This document shows positions 41,220-53,118 of a stretch of DNA of 64,000 bases, in pieces. Position 1 is the stretch's first letter. Every line of letters starts with the position of its first letter. The notes below the pieces were generated by a model, which was not told the DNA's origin, made no database searches, and saw nothing but the letters and a program-made list of their open reading frames with translations. Both the position numbers and the translations under genes were made by a program. Origin of the DNA: Cyclina sinensis. Lineage: Eukaryota; Mollusca; Bivalvia; Venerida; Veneridae. The DNA is taken from assembly GCA_012932295.1 (NCBI GenBank), contig JAAONU010000001.1, positions 47,465,134-47,529,133 of the forward strand, written 5' to 3'.

Positions 41220-43288
41220 AGAAGTAACAAATGAGATTTGTCGAAGAAAATATTCCTTTTGTACGTACGGACGAATATTTTACCTGTATATTAAAGCTTG
41301 GCAATGTGCCAATAATTGTTATAATTTTAGAAAAAAAGAAAGCTTTATCTTAAATGTTAGTCGTTTTTTTCACGTTACACAGAGTTTCTTAAATGCAATA
41401 CAATATACGAAGTACAATGACTTTTGTGCAATATGGAAAGGGTAATAGTGAGATGCAGGATCTAGAAGCATATTTAGGGGCATACAGGTAGTATGTGTTC
41501 TTTTATTCAAACGAAAAAACAGTTAAACCAAGGATATTCTCTCATGTAGAAAACACTTTGATGGATTTTGTTGTAGTAACGTTTTGTTCGTGAAACTATT
41601 GCGGTTCTTAGCAATGGTCGCTTTTTCAATTTTTGTCCCCTAAACCTCGTCTTCTATTCTTGGATGAAATAAAGAAAATATCTTATTACACTGTTGTCTG
41701 GTAGGAATTACATTGTATTCAATAGTCTAAGAATATTTGTACGTTTTATCAATCTGATTAAGAATATTTGAAGCAAGGACGCTTCTCGATTTTTTAATTT
41801 TGATTAATACCTTAGCGAGTTTCTTGCCTAATGCTTATTGTTTGATCTTCTTACCTAATGCCTTGTCTCAGGTGAACTAAATGTTAACAAATTAGCAGTA
41901 AGCAGTTTCATCCAAATTATGTTCTGACTTGAAGTAGAACTGTTTGCAATGGGGGTGATGAATATATCGGCGGAATTTCATGGTGAATACTTTGCTTTCA
42001 GTTTCAGCATTTTAAATGGTGGACGCGATATTGTTAATCAAGTGATTTTTCACGTTTGAAAAGCCAGTGGAAATGGATGTATTTATTCCATTTCTGGAAT
42101 AACTTATTCTAAAACATTTGAGTTATAAAATGCTTTAATCACGTTACAGACTGTTTTAACAACAAAAGCTTAAACTCAACTATAGAACATTGTATTTATG
42201 CCATGTATTTTTTATTTTCTTTGAATCAAAGTCATCTTGACTTCTTGTAATTTTGCAGACTGAACGTTTTTCGTTACCATGACCCGACTTTAATTTGTCG
42301 TATAAGTTATTCTTGAGTAAGGTTTTCATAGCACCCATAACAAATTATTTAAATTTAAAATAGACAGAGATACTGCGTCAAACAAATTTTAAATATTTGT
42401 ATTTTCATTATTACTGAGTGATAAGTCTTGAAATTTTCATGAGCATCATTTAACTAAAGAATCATATTAATATTTTATGAAGTATTCTATTTAAACAAGA
42501 GTTAGTGCTTCATCATTTTAAGATTTCTCGTAAGTTATTATTTCACTTAATTGAGTTTGTACTACACACGAGGTTTGTTTTCTTTTGAGACAAGATATTG
42601 ATGATAAATAGGAAACAGTCAAAAAATGAGAGACTGAGAAGTTTAATTCTCTAGACAGACAACGGAATCGATTAACTGTTCACGACAGAATATTTCTTCA
42701 CGAACCACCGAAGCAAGAACTCGTCTTAGGTCCAACAAAACTACTGTTTGTATTGTTTGTATATATGAACTTACACTGACTAGAAGCTTTCTTCTAGTAA
42801 TTTTTTCTATGGAAATTTAATCGATCAAAAAGAAGAAGAAGCAGAAACAAACAATTAATTATTCTCGAAATTCCTTTTAATGTTCCTAATTATTTTCCTT
42901 TGTGGTAAATAAATACTATTACACTGAAAAGATTTGAATTTTTAGTTAAGTTTACAGTTTGAGCTTTTCAGAGCCTTAAGATATAACTTATAGACCTTTG
43001 TAAACAGCACCAGCTTTTACATTGTAAAGACATGCATCTGAAACAGATGAAATGTAACTAATATCATAGTCTCTTTATATGTACAAACGACTGACCGATT
43101 ATAGTAAAGTTCTAAATTGTAGAAAAGACGTGACTTTGAATTTCATTATTTATATTCAATTCAAAATGAACGTCTGATAAAAAAGTGTCTTCTAATGCCC
43201 TGATATCTTTTCTTGTCGTTCAGCTGAATTTTTTAAACATTATAAAATTATTACTTCCGAAAACACACAGGTGCATATCCTGTTCGAA

Positions 43289-43340
43289 ACACACACACAC
43301 ACGCACGCACGCACGCACACACACACACACGCACACACAC
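43289..43340. repeat. (CA)n/(CGCA)n microsatellite
   Basis: CA dinucleotides with an inner block of GCAC repeats. The same site in unit 2 (54041-54057) is only ~17 bases of CA, so the tract has changed length since the duplication. Confidence 0.95.
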
Positions 43341-43805
43341 TAAAACGTGTTTTTTCAAAATACGTAGGTTACTCTTACCACATCAATAAAACATTGAAAT
43401 GAAGTGCTTTGTTTCGAGCGATGTTTTAAGGGAAACCCAAAAATTAAATTGATTTTCATGAAAATGTGTCCAAACAGGACTTACTCAAATTTCACTTTAA
43501 CCCTTTTAATCAATTTTACAAAACGCTTTACCTTCCACTCATGAAGTCTTGTTAAAAGGAGATCTTTTGGCAAAAAGAGCCTTTTATTCATATGTGTAGT
43601 TGTTGTGCATTTTCTCTGTTTACAGCTTTCACCTTTGGTGATTCATGTTCAACCTATAGATTATCATTTTACCTTCTCATATCAAGTCTTTTTAGTGTAA
43701 CTTTTTTTGTAGTAAAATCAGTTCGATAATAAATTGAATATTGGTCGCTTATCAATTAACCAGCAGCTTCACATTTCAGAAAGATCACAACAGGTTTAGG
43801 TAACG

Positions 43806-43844
43806 CACGTGTAGGTACCTGTCCTCAGGCTGTTAAATGCAAAT
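43806..43844 (+). promoter_or_regulatory. Conserved upstream E-box and octamer, P450 copy 1
   Basis: CACGTG (43806-43811) and ATGCAAAT (43837-43844) lie in a block conserved between both units (43780-43990 and 54330-54560), 300-500 bases upstream of the P450 start. CACGTG is a bHLH site and ATGCAAAT a POU octamer in animals generally. Function here is inferred only from conservation. Confidence 0.35.
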
Positions 43845-44100
43845 AAGCTCTGTTAATGTGGGTTGTCACGTGTCTCTATGCTAATCTTATTTCATCAGAA
43901 ACATAACAAATGTCAAATATTGTTTATAAATTTAAATGGTCGTTAGAGGAATAGTTGTAGCGCACTTTAAATCGACATCTACATTCTGTATTTGTAGTTT
44001 ATTTCATCTTGGCAAGGAAAATAAGGAAAACCGGATTTTAAACTCGTATCAGTCGATTCAGCTGTATATAGCTTTTATATGTGTACTTTGTTTTTGCTTA

Positions 44101-44400
44101 ACGAAATTTATCATAACATGTATTTTTGTTATAGGTTGTAAGCCAACTTCTATAAAAGCAAATATATGTTTAACATGCAAATATGCTCGAAATTTCTACT
44201 GCAAGCGTTTTGGTTTTGACATTTATTATAAATGTTCTGGTTTTTCACTAACGAAATTTATCATAACATGTATTTTTGCTATAGGTTGTAAGCCAACTTC
44301 TATAAAAGCAAATATATGTTTAACATGCAAATATGCTCGAAATTTCTACTGCAAGCGTTTTGGTTTTGACATTTATTATAAATGTTCTGGTTTTTCACTA
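44101..44400 (+). repeat. Near-identical 150-bp tandem duplication over the P450 start codon
   Basis: 44101-44250 and 44251-44400 differ at one base (tttttgTtatagg against tttttgCtatagg). The repeated block contains leader, start codon and membrane-anchor codons. The first start (44183) therefore opens a 22-codon frame ending in TAA at 44249-44251, and the intact anchor begins at the second start (44333). Unit 2 has a single copy, so this happened after the segmental duplication and is much younger. Confidence 0.97.
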
Positions 44401-46007
44401 CCTCGAATTTGGCAGACAGAAAAAATATCTAAAAGGAGCTGCTGGAATTCCTTTTTTTGGACACCTAACGTTTTTCGGGAGTTACCCACCTACCACATTT
44501 TGGCAATGGAGACTGACTGAGATGTACGGAGACGTATTCTCTATTCGGATAGGACCCTGGAGAACGATTGTCGTAAATGGATACACAGCAATCAAAGAAG
44601 CTGCTGAGAAGCCTGACGATGCCTTCTCAGGTCGACCTAATTTTACGAAACTGAAAGTCTTGCAGAAAGTGTGCGGCGAAACGTCCCTTTCCTTTGGACC
44701 GTATAGTGAATCTTATTTGCAACATCGAAAGATAGCTATTACTGTTCTTCGGATCTTCACGAAACAACGATGCGAATTCATTGAAAACCTTATCATAGAA
44801 GAAGCCGAGAAACTCGTTGAAATTATATTAAAGGAATCAAATAATAAACCAGTCGATTTAAGGTCTGCTATTCAATATGCCGCTGGTAGTGTGATTAACC
44901 AAAGTCTGATCGGACAATGATTGGATATCAAAAGACAGCTAGACAAAATGGTTGAAAATTCAAACAAGATTATTAAGTTCACAGGAAGTGGAAACCCTTG
45001 TGACGTCATGTTGTGGTTACAGTACGTTATGCCATGGAGAATTGCATCCTTTAAAAGTATGTAGATGCAAAGTCATTCAATATCGAAGAAGCGAGTTAAA
45101 GACCAACTACAAACATTTTCTGTCAGTAATATTAGGGATGTCACTGGTGCCTTTTTAGGGGCTGATGTAGCACCATTGTTTGAATTTCCGATTACAATGG
45201 CTAGGCTCATGGTTTTGAGCATAAAATGAAATACTCAGCTAACCATGAGCAATGAAATAGCACCATGGCTTAAGATTTTGATTACATTGAGTCATTGAGA
45301 GTTAAAATTATATACCAATTCCATCAACGCACAGAAATATTTTATGCATGGCCTACTATATATTCTTATTTCGTCAGGCAGGTCAACAATTATAAACACT
45401 ACAGAAGATCTTGAGGCAGCTGGATTCAGCGCTACTAACAAGACGCTACATTGGATCATTTTGTACATGGCTATATATCCGGAAGTGCAGAAACGAGTTT
45501 TTACGTACGAAATTTATGACGCCATCGGAAGTGGATACAGAGTCCGACTTAAAAACAAATCACGCTTTGTCTACACAGAAGCGACAATCTTTGAAGTTAT
45601 GCATTTATCTGCACTTGCACCGTTTGCTCTGCCTAGACTCACCACTAAGGACACAGTTTTAGACGGGTATGATATTGACAAGGGTACTGTTGCGCTTTAT
45701 AATCTCCATTCGGTTTCGTTTGACAAGGGTTATTGGGGTGATCCGCAGAATATTTTACCTGAACGCCTGATTGACAACAACAGTGAACTGGACAGGGCAA
45801 AATGCTACTATATCTTATCATTTGGACTTGGCAGAAGACGATGTGTTGGTGATTTGTTTTCAAAGATGGAACTATTTCTTCTCTTTTACAATGTTATAAG
45901 ACGGTGCAAGTTTTCAAAGCAAAACCGACTAATCAAACGCCTTATCCTAGACTTGTTTTGTTTATTCACCCAAACCGTTTCGTGTTGTGGTCAAAGGAAA
46001 GTAATAA
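44333..46007 (+). pseudogene. CYP2-like (clan 2) cytochrome P450 pseudogene, copy 1
   Basis: Homologous throughout to the P450 at 54720. Visible: N-terminal membrane anchor starting MLEISTASVLVLTF, proline-hinge remnant (GAAGIPFFG), 'FSGRP', I-helix 'AGFSATNKT' (the usual AG.DTT has lost its acid), 'PERL' and the heme-thiolate motif FGLGRRRCVG. Family members are microsomal monooxygenases of lipids, steroids or xenobiotics. Lesions: TGA at 44918-44920, TAG at 45062-45064, loss of the intron donor near 45182 (unit 2's GTAAAT segment is deleted), ExxR altered to EVMH, a 3-base insertion after 'KRV', and a frameshift after 'CKFSK' that scrambles the C-terminus. The acceptor before 45382 survives. 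Exon-equivalent parts are ~44333-45182 and 45382-46007. A dead gene. Confidence 0.9.
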
Positions 46008-46905
46008 GGGATTATTGTCATTTTTTGAAAGCAGTCATATGGTTTCAGAGTTAAATAGATATTGTTGTGTAAATAATGTACACGTCGTCTATATATAAAG
46101 ATTAACAGTGGTAATCAGACGTAAGACATTATAAAGCCGTATTGTAAGGATTGCTGAGGTATTTTTATAACTTTATATTCAGAACTTATTTTTATTCTAG
46201 TTTATATTTCAGTTTCAGTAAACCTTAAATGTTTCTTTTAAATTATCTTTTTGCTGGAATAATCAAGCTACAGCATTTATAGTACTTTCATAATGCTTGC
46301 AGTCAATGCTTTGTATAAAATTGTCTAGGTTTTTTTCTGCAGCCTTTGCTGTTATATTAAATGTAAGCAGTAGTATTGTTTCAGTCGTTATAAATGAAAA
46401 AAAACTTTCAATAGAAAAGAGAGAGAAATAAGAACAAGAAATAAAGAAAAAAAAACGAATATGTGGAGGTATTGTTACTGTATCGCTTATTTAAGTTGAA
46501 GATTATTGATTTGTTGAAGCTGTATATTATAAACATTTTTAAGATAAGGTTCTTCCTTTGAAGTTAAGATACTCAGTTAGTTTTGTGGCTAACCGCGCGA
46601 AACCTTGACTTTAAAAACTAATTACTGTTGATGAAATTTTTGTTTTTATCCATGATAAATACTTTTTTTGTACCTCTTCTGGTGTATAGTATTATTTTCT
46701 TGTATATAGTACATTTTATCTGGGTCAGAGTGTTTAAACTTCAAATGTCAACCAATTTAGAGGGGTCGATCTTTGTGTTTGTTCTCTTTAAAGATCTCGT
46801 AAAGATTGGTTCAAAAACATAGATCTCCCTTGCAGCCCAATCGCAAAACATTTTCGCGTATAAGAATGTAAAAAGAAACATACACAGTTTAAAATTTCAA
46901 AATAT

Positions 46906-46911
46906 TTTATT
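46906..46911 (-). terminator. AATAAA poly(A) signal of peptide gene 1
   Basis: Minus-strand AATAAA about 230 bases past the stop codon of the peptide gene, at the same relative place as 57231-57236 in unit 2. Confidence 0.6.
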
Positions 46912-46923
46912 ACACATAATTTG

Positions 46924-46951
46924 AAACAACAACAACAACAACAACAACAAA
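46924..46951. repeat. (CAA)n microsatellite
   Basis: About nine CAA units just beside the poly(A) signal of peptide gene 1. Absent from unit 2 at the matching place. Confidence 0.95.
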
Positions 46952-47137
46952 CAAATGATTGCATAATCCAGGCGTACGGGCAAATATGTAGGATAGATGT
47001 CGTTATGTAGTTGTGGACTTCTGTGTGCAGTCAGTTATAAAAAGCAATTTGAAAAACAAAAACGATAAACTTTTCAATCCGTTGTCTTTTTCACAATAGT
47101 TTGTGTTCACCTGAGAATTGTTTCGCTCGTGTCCTTG

Positions 47138-49819
47138 CTAGTATTTGATTGGGTACACGGGCTGAATTGGTTTGACTGGTCGGATTGGGTACACTGGTTG
47201 AACTGGCTTGATTAGATCACCACAGTATCTCATAGTGCACACTGTAGGCTGTAATAGACGTTTAAAACAAAAATAATATGTTTGTTTTTGAACTTGCGTC
47301 ACATGTTACTTTAGAAAAGTTTTTAAATATAGACAGAAAAGTAAACAAGAGGGCCTTGATGACCCTGGATCGATCATCTGAGCACTTTGACGGTGGGTCT
47401 TTTGTTGAACAAACAAATAGTTCAAACACAAACCCCAGGGCGGGGCCAATTTTGACCTAGAGCTAAAATTTGAACAAACTCTGTAGAGCTCTACTACACA
47501 ATGCAACATACACAATATATAAGCTCTAAGGCTTACTGTTTCAGACAGTAATAATTTCAAAGTTTACACAACTAAATGTAAAACAAGTAGACCCAGGGGA
47601 TCAATTTTGACCCTACGAAAATAACTTGAACAATCTTTGTAGGTTTCAATTTTCAAATATCTTAGGTCTACAGCTTACGGTTTCTGACAAGAAGATTTTC
47701 AACTATTAATATTTTACACAAATAGGAACAACAGGCCGGGTCCAGTTGTGACCCAAGGGACATAATTTGAACAAACCTGGTAGAGGACTACTAGACAATG
47801 CAGCATACAAAATTTATAAGCTTTCAGACAAGAAGATTTACAAAGTTTTTCCTACACATGTCAATGTAAAACAAGTGATCCCCGGTGCTCAATGTTTGAA
47901 TAACTTCTGTTGAGTTCTGCTAGACAATGTTACATATAAATTAAATACGCTGTATTACTTGTGGTTCTGGACAATATGATTTTTAAAATGTTTCTTATTT
48001 AAGTCTATGTAAAACATGTGATCCCTTAGGTTGGGCCAGGTGGCTAGCCTTAACTTTAAACGTTTGTAGATGTCTATTAGAAAATGTTGCAATCAAATAT
48101 CTTAGCTGTGTGACTTGAACTTCTTTAAACGGACATTTTCAAAGTTTTCCCAATAATTTGATCAACTCTGGTAGAGGCAATGCTACATGTTAAATATCTC
48201 TGAAACCTGCAGCTCTGGACAAGAACAGTTTTTAAGGTTTTCACTTTTGTTGCCATTGCAACCAGAGGTCTGCATGAAATTCAATTCTTTGAACAGCTTT
48301 GCAGAAACATCCATACAAAGTTTTATCAACTTTCGTCCGGTTAAGGAGCAGAGGTTGTTTAACTGAAAAGTTGACGACGAACGGACAAATGGGCGACGGA
48401 CAAAGTCCGGTCACAATATCTCACCATGAGCACTTCGTGCTCAGCTGTGCTATAAAGGATATAATATACTGCTGTCTTGAATATTGAACTGCATAAAACC
48501 TAAAAAATATTTTCCAAACAGTACAGATTTATATTGAATGAAAATACTCTCTGCGTTTAGTAAGTTGCATGGTTTTAATACAATAATATACAACACTTAC
48601 TCTTCCGAATGTCCCACAAGTACAGGTATTGCAGCCGTCATAGTAACTCTGACCAGGGAGTACAGGTCGGCCGGTGTAGTCGTAACAATAGACTGAATAT
48701 ACAGAAAATAAAAATGTCATCTTAAATATGTGTTTAGTGTGGTGCCGCTATTAGCGGTCTTACAAATCCACGCAGATCCCATTTAAACTGGTCAGATTTA
48801 AATGTTATATCGCCTATTTCGGTCATTTTTAAAGACCAAGTTAACTTTAACACTTGTCTTTCGAACTTCGTAAAATCGTTCAAGTAATAACTGCGTTTCT
48901 GAATGACGGGAATGATATAAGCGTTTTATCTAAAGAGGAAAAAATCTAAAGAAATAGAGTCTTACCTTGTTTAACTGGGTACTTTGGCTTGATATACACT
49001 GAAAGAAGTAGACAAGTTTGCATTGTATTAATTAGTTTGTTATTTGTAATAAAAATTATCTAAATTAGTGTTTTAGGTGAATCTCTTAGATAAATGATTG
49101 TCAGATAAGTGATAAACTATACTATATCTTTAAAATTCATCAGAATAAGATATCGAAGAGATAAAGAAAGTAAAAATAAAAAAAAATACTGAATTCATAA
49201 AGTAGAACTTTGACCCAACCTTTTTCCTTCTAGTGTAATTTTCTGTTCGGGAAATCGTTCTCATGCAGTACAGTCATAATAGTGATATTGTCTAAATATT
49301 TTTTGTTTTAGTTTAAAGCCTTTCAATATACGAAGATTGCCCTCGATTTTAGAGAAAGAAATCCACCCAATATCGTCCTTGAAGCGAATTTCGAAAAAAG
49401 CATTAGCCTGTGAGTTTAAACTAGATTTAATTTGAAAGCCATTTTTTACAATTTTAATATGAACAGTCTAGACAATAGATAAGATATTTAATACAAATAA
49501 TAAACTAAAGAAGCTAAAAATGCAAAAACAAGATAGCGATTTATTTCCCCGAATGTAATACTTAAAACATCACATTGATTCAATTAATTCGAGTATCTAT
49601 TCTGATTAAAATTTAGAATTTTATCTCTTGAATAGTATCTTCATCATTTGCTATTTCTTGCTGAAACAAATGCCGTTTTTTTTTATTTTAACATTTTGTT
49701 ATTAATAACCAAAATGATTCAAAACAAATTATGGAGTGTAGATATTCAAAACACTACTTACTGGCTTGTCCCATTACTAAACAACCAAGCAACAAGCAGA
49801 CGACAGCAAGGGAGTTCAT
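47138..49819 (-). CDS. Secreted six-cysteine, Pro/Tyr/Lys-rich protein, copy 1 (97 aa, 4 exons)
   Basis: Exons 49762-49819, 48966-48998, 48601-48692 and 47138-47248, all bounded by GT/AG (donors gtaagt, gtaag, gtaagt; acceptors ctttcag, attcag, attacag), phases 1, 1, 0. Exon 1 encodes a signal peptide, MNSLAVVCLLLGCLVMGQA, likely cut after Ala19. Exon 2 is a basic linker (KPKYPVKQ). Exon 3 and the start of exon 4 form a domain with Cys33, 51, 54, 56, 65 and 70. The pattern CNxCxC, a Gly four residues on, then CTxxxC matches pacifastin-type inhibitors except that the first gap is 17 residues instead of 9-12; a VWC-like fold is the alternative. The tail (75-97) repeats PVYPI twice. The mature chain has ~11 Tyr, 12 Pro and 10 Lys/Arg but 3 Asp/Glu. 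Such tails occur in bivalve adhesive or matrix proteins; the role is inferred. Intron 3 holds a mobile element. Confidence 0.85.
47345..48456 (+). mobile_element. Non-autonomous Helitron/pearl-like element with ~150-bp core repeats
   Basis: Left end 'acaagagggccttgatgacc'; right end carries a perfect hairpin GAGCAC-TTC-GTGCTC at 48428-48442. CTGAGCAC near the left end (47378) recurs inverted at 48437. Five full and one partial internal units (starting near 47387, 47564, 47714, 47848, 47992, 48151) share 'gtaaaacaagtgatcccc', 'ataatttgaacaa', 'gtagagg.ctactagacaat' and 'ggacaagaagattttcaaag'. No protein is encoded. It lies in intron 3 of peptide gene 1 and is absent from the same intron in unit 2, which defines the insertion. 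The architecture matches oyster pearl/Helentron-type elements as I remember them; transposition mode is inferred. Confidence 0.75.
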
Positions 49820-49910
49820 TTTGTTCGTCGGTTGTTCGAGTATATACTCTAAGTAGAACACAATCTTTTGGAAACAACTACCAGTTTAAAAACAAAAACC
49901 TTCGGGTCCA

Positions 49911-49918
49911 TATTTATA
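49911..49918 (-). promoter_or_regulatory. TATA box of peptide gene 1
   Basis: TATAAATA on the minus strand, about 93 bases upstream of the start codon, implying a leader near 60 bases. A second, palindromic TATA-like site (GAGTATATACTC) lies at ~49838-49849. The region 49760-49920 is almost identical in unit 2, far more conserved than its flanks. Confidence 0.6.
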
Positions 49919-51529
49919 CCTTTATTCTGAAAGGATTTTTTTTGTAACTTTTTCCTCATCGTGTGGTTACTAATGAAACACTTAACGTCTATCATTTTAT
50001 GATATTGCCAATAAAAACCATTGCGTGGCTGACCAATGGCTGATAATTATTGATGTAGTGGTCATACGTAAAGTGTTTAACTGGTTGTCTTCGTTATACG
50101 TCACCGCAATATCGTGCAACAGACGTAACCATCAGAACAAAAATATTAGCCACGTATATTTAATGCAACAGGTTCTCTTAAGTGTTTCGGTCATTGGTCC
50201 GTAAAGCTACATGCACATCCTTGTCTGTTTTCAGATGATTGAAGTAAAAAATCTACGCCACATATAAATCTGTTATTATACATTTATAAAACCAGTTTGT
50301 ATTTCATCATGTGATAGGCGTTAAAATGATCTTTTTTCGTTTGTTTTATTGACGTAACTTGTCTATGTTGGAGTTAATAAACAGAGACAGTCGCTTCTGA
50401 CTTCATTTGTGTTTGTTTTTTACGTTTTATAGCTTAATAACAAAATAATTATTTTAGCAGTCTATATAGTTTTAGGAAAATAAGCTTTAAAAGCATTTTA
50501 TAAGAATAATACAACTCTTGCTTACGATTAAAATAGTCATGACGATGAATGCAAAAGATTGTCATCTTTATGACAGTATGTCCTATAAAAACGTCACGAA
50601 TGTTTAACTAGTTGCTAAGTGATGCAACAGAATCATATAATGAGCTCTGTCGAAGAAAATATTCATATTGCACGTACTAACGCATTTTTTTCCTGTTTAT
50701 CACATCTTATGCTAATAATGTTATACTTTCAGAGAAGATAGCTTTACTTAATTTAAAATATAACTTGGGTTTTCACGTTACACATAGTAACTTAAATGCA
50801 GTACTGTGTAGAAAGTATAGTCATTTTTCTGGAAATATTGAAGATACGCAACATATATGTTTGACATTTTGAGGAAGTGGAAAGGGTAATAGTGAGATGC
50901 AAAATCTGAAAGCATTTTAAGGGGCATACAGGGAGGATGTGAAGCTAACACGGACCGTTTCCTTATATTCAAACGGAAAAAAAACTCAATAAAATGAAAG
51001 GTTTTCTCTTATGTGGCAAAATGGTCTTTATACGTAGAAAAAGTCAAACACCACTTCGATGGTAATTCTTATAATAAAGTTTTGTTCATGAAACGATTAC
51101 AGTTCTTGATAAAGGTCTTTTGTTCAATTTTCTTCGCGATGTTATTGTAAACCTCGTTCTGTTTTCTTGGACGAAATAAAGAAAATATCTTAATACGCTC
51201 GAAGGATGGAAGGAATTTTATTGTATACAATAGAATATTTGTACGATTATCAACAAAATGCAAAAGAATAATCAGTGTCAGTCTGAATAAGAATATTTGA
51301 AGAAAAAACGCTACTTGCGTTTTTCAGTTTGATTCATACCTTAGTGATTTTCTTTCCTAATACTTGTTTATGTTTGATCTCCTTATCTTATGCCTTGTCG
51401 CATGTGAGTTAAATGTTAACAAATTAGTAGTCAGCAGTTTCACCAATTTTCGTCCATTCTGACTGGAGATGTTTGCGATGGGTACGAGCGATGAATATAT
51501 TAGTTCTCGTGTCATCATATGGAATAGCT

Positions 51530-52330
51530 TGTCTTTGAACATACACATTCCACCAACACAATGCTGACTTAGCATGTTTAGTATGTTCTGTGAGGGGTCA
51601 AACTTAAAACAATCACTTCATCTTTTATCATGTAAAAAACAAGTTATTAAAGAATATTGTTCGATGTTCAAGACAATGTCACTATGGGTAGAAAATCCTC
51701 ACATTTTACTGAATTTTCAGAAATAAACATCAATTAAATGCCAATTAACCCCAAAACCCAAACAATTGACACCTTTTACGGCTTTAAAGAAATGGCGATG
51801 GACAATTACCTGTCAATAGCCGAAAATTATAAGACTTCTATTGTTTTGTTTCCCTAACTGAGACAGAGATTATCGAGGAAACCAGTCAGTTTTAATAAAT
51901 AAATAAATAGATAATCGCATTCTAACCTGTGTCCTTATTGTAATGAATGAACTTAATCCGTTGCCCAAGGGAAGATTTGAAACAGACGAAATACACAACA
52001 TGTCATCTCCATTCGTAATCGGCGATCCTCGGACCGTCCGAGATACTGAACTTTCGCTGTTTATTTGTTTTCGGAAAATTAAAAAATACGTGATTTTTTA
52101 AGGTCTTTCCGTGAGGCCGTTAGAAGGGGTAAAAATACGTGAGTTTTTACCTCACGGCGTGAGACTTGGCATGTATGAGAACTTCCCTGGAATTTCTTGG
52201 GGAATATTTTGCTCACTGCTTCAGTATTTTGAACCGTGCACACGACATTATTCCCCATTCCTTTCATATCGAAACATCAATCAATTGATTTAAGTTGTTT
52301 GCAAATCCAATGAAAAAAAATGGTTGTATT
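51530..52330. other. ~0.7-kb block unique to unit 2
   Basis: Unit 1 has ~140 bases between anchors at 41960 and 42100; unit 2 has ~860 between 51490 and 52350. The extra part is less AT-rich at 52000-52270 and carries inverted pieces around 'taaaaatacgtgagttttta' and 'ctcacggcgtgag'. Probably a mobile insertion, or a deletion in unit 1. Exact ends were not resolved. Confidence 0.55.
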
Positions 52331-53118
52331 TATAGCTTTTTGGAAAGCGAAACACTTATTCTGAAACATGAGTTATAAAATGCTTTAATAATTTTACAGA
52401 CTGTTTTAACGAGGAAAGCTAAAACTGGACTAAAGAGCAATGTACTTATGCAATGTATGTATTTTCATTCATGTGTGAATTAATACGTGATAGGAAGGCT
52501 GTGTTTTTTTGACAGTGGTTTGACCTGATATGCTTTTTTCTACTTTCTTGACTTTAACTTTTAACATCATTTTGTCTTCTTTTCATTTAGCAGACTGAAC
52601 CTTATTTCGTTATCTTGAACGACTTTGACGTATGAATCCTTCATGAGTAATAATGAATAAATTAAAATCAAAGAAAAAAAAAAGAGATAATGCGTTTAAC
52701 AAACTTTAAATATTTGCATTTTCATTGTTGCTGAGTGGTTAGTCTTGACATTTTTATGAGCATCATTTAACGAAGAAATCCTTTCTTAATATTTTATGAG
52801 GTAATGTACTGAAACAAGAAGTTAATGCTTCATCATTCTTATTTCACTGAATTTAGTTCGTACTTCTCACGAGATTTGATTTTCTTCGTAAGACAAGATA
52901 AGTATTAAAGATTATAAGAAAAAGGTTAAAAATGAGTGACTGAGAAGTTTAATTCTCTAGACAGACAAGGGAACCAATTACTATACACGACAGAATATCA
53001 AGAAGCAAGAACTCGTCATAGGACCAACAAAATTTTTTTTGTATTAATTGTATATATGAACTTAGTCATACCTAGAAGCTGTCTCCTAGTTATTATTTTG
53101 TCTATGAAGATTTTAATA

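Larger units (their letters stand above)
41220..50627 (+). repeat. Tandem segmental duplication, unit 1 (P450 pseudogene + peptide gene)
   Basis: Collinear with 50628-60150. The unit starts at 'gtcgaagaaaatattc' (41237 and 50649) and ends near 'cctataaaaacgtcac' (50582 and ~60110). Between these lie a P450 relic (44.1-46.0 kb), a tail-to-tail peptide gene (47.1-49.8 kb) and conserved spacers. Bases 41220-43780 and 46055-47137 are non-coding spacer homologous to 50628-54330 and 56400-57430. Bases 49920-50627 hold only promoter-upstream non-coding DNA. Unit 1 alone has the 1.1-kb element at 47345. Confidence 0.9.

Noticed and set aside
43936..44520. 194-residue open frame
   Set aside because: It runs through the 150-bp duplication, out of frame with the P450. 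Its internal repeat comes from the DNA duplication and the frame is not kept in unit 2.
44952..45158. Separate 68-residue gene within P450 copy 1
   Set aside because: It is an alternate frame of P450 exon 1 sequence; the homologous frame with P450 character is interrupted by TAG at 45062.
47278..47560. Short frames on both strands near the peptide gene's last exon
   Set aside because: They fall in intron 3 and the left end of the inserted element.
48529..48720. Stand-alone 63-residue gene on the minus strand
   Set aside because: It is exon 3 of the peptide gene read through into both introns. Clean splice sites and the matching exon in unit 2 show the real structure.
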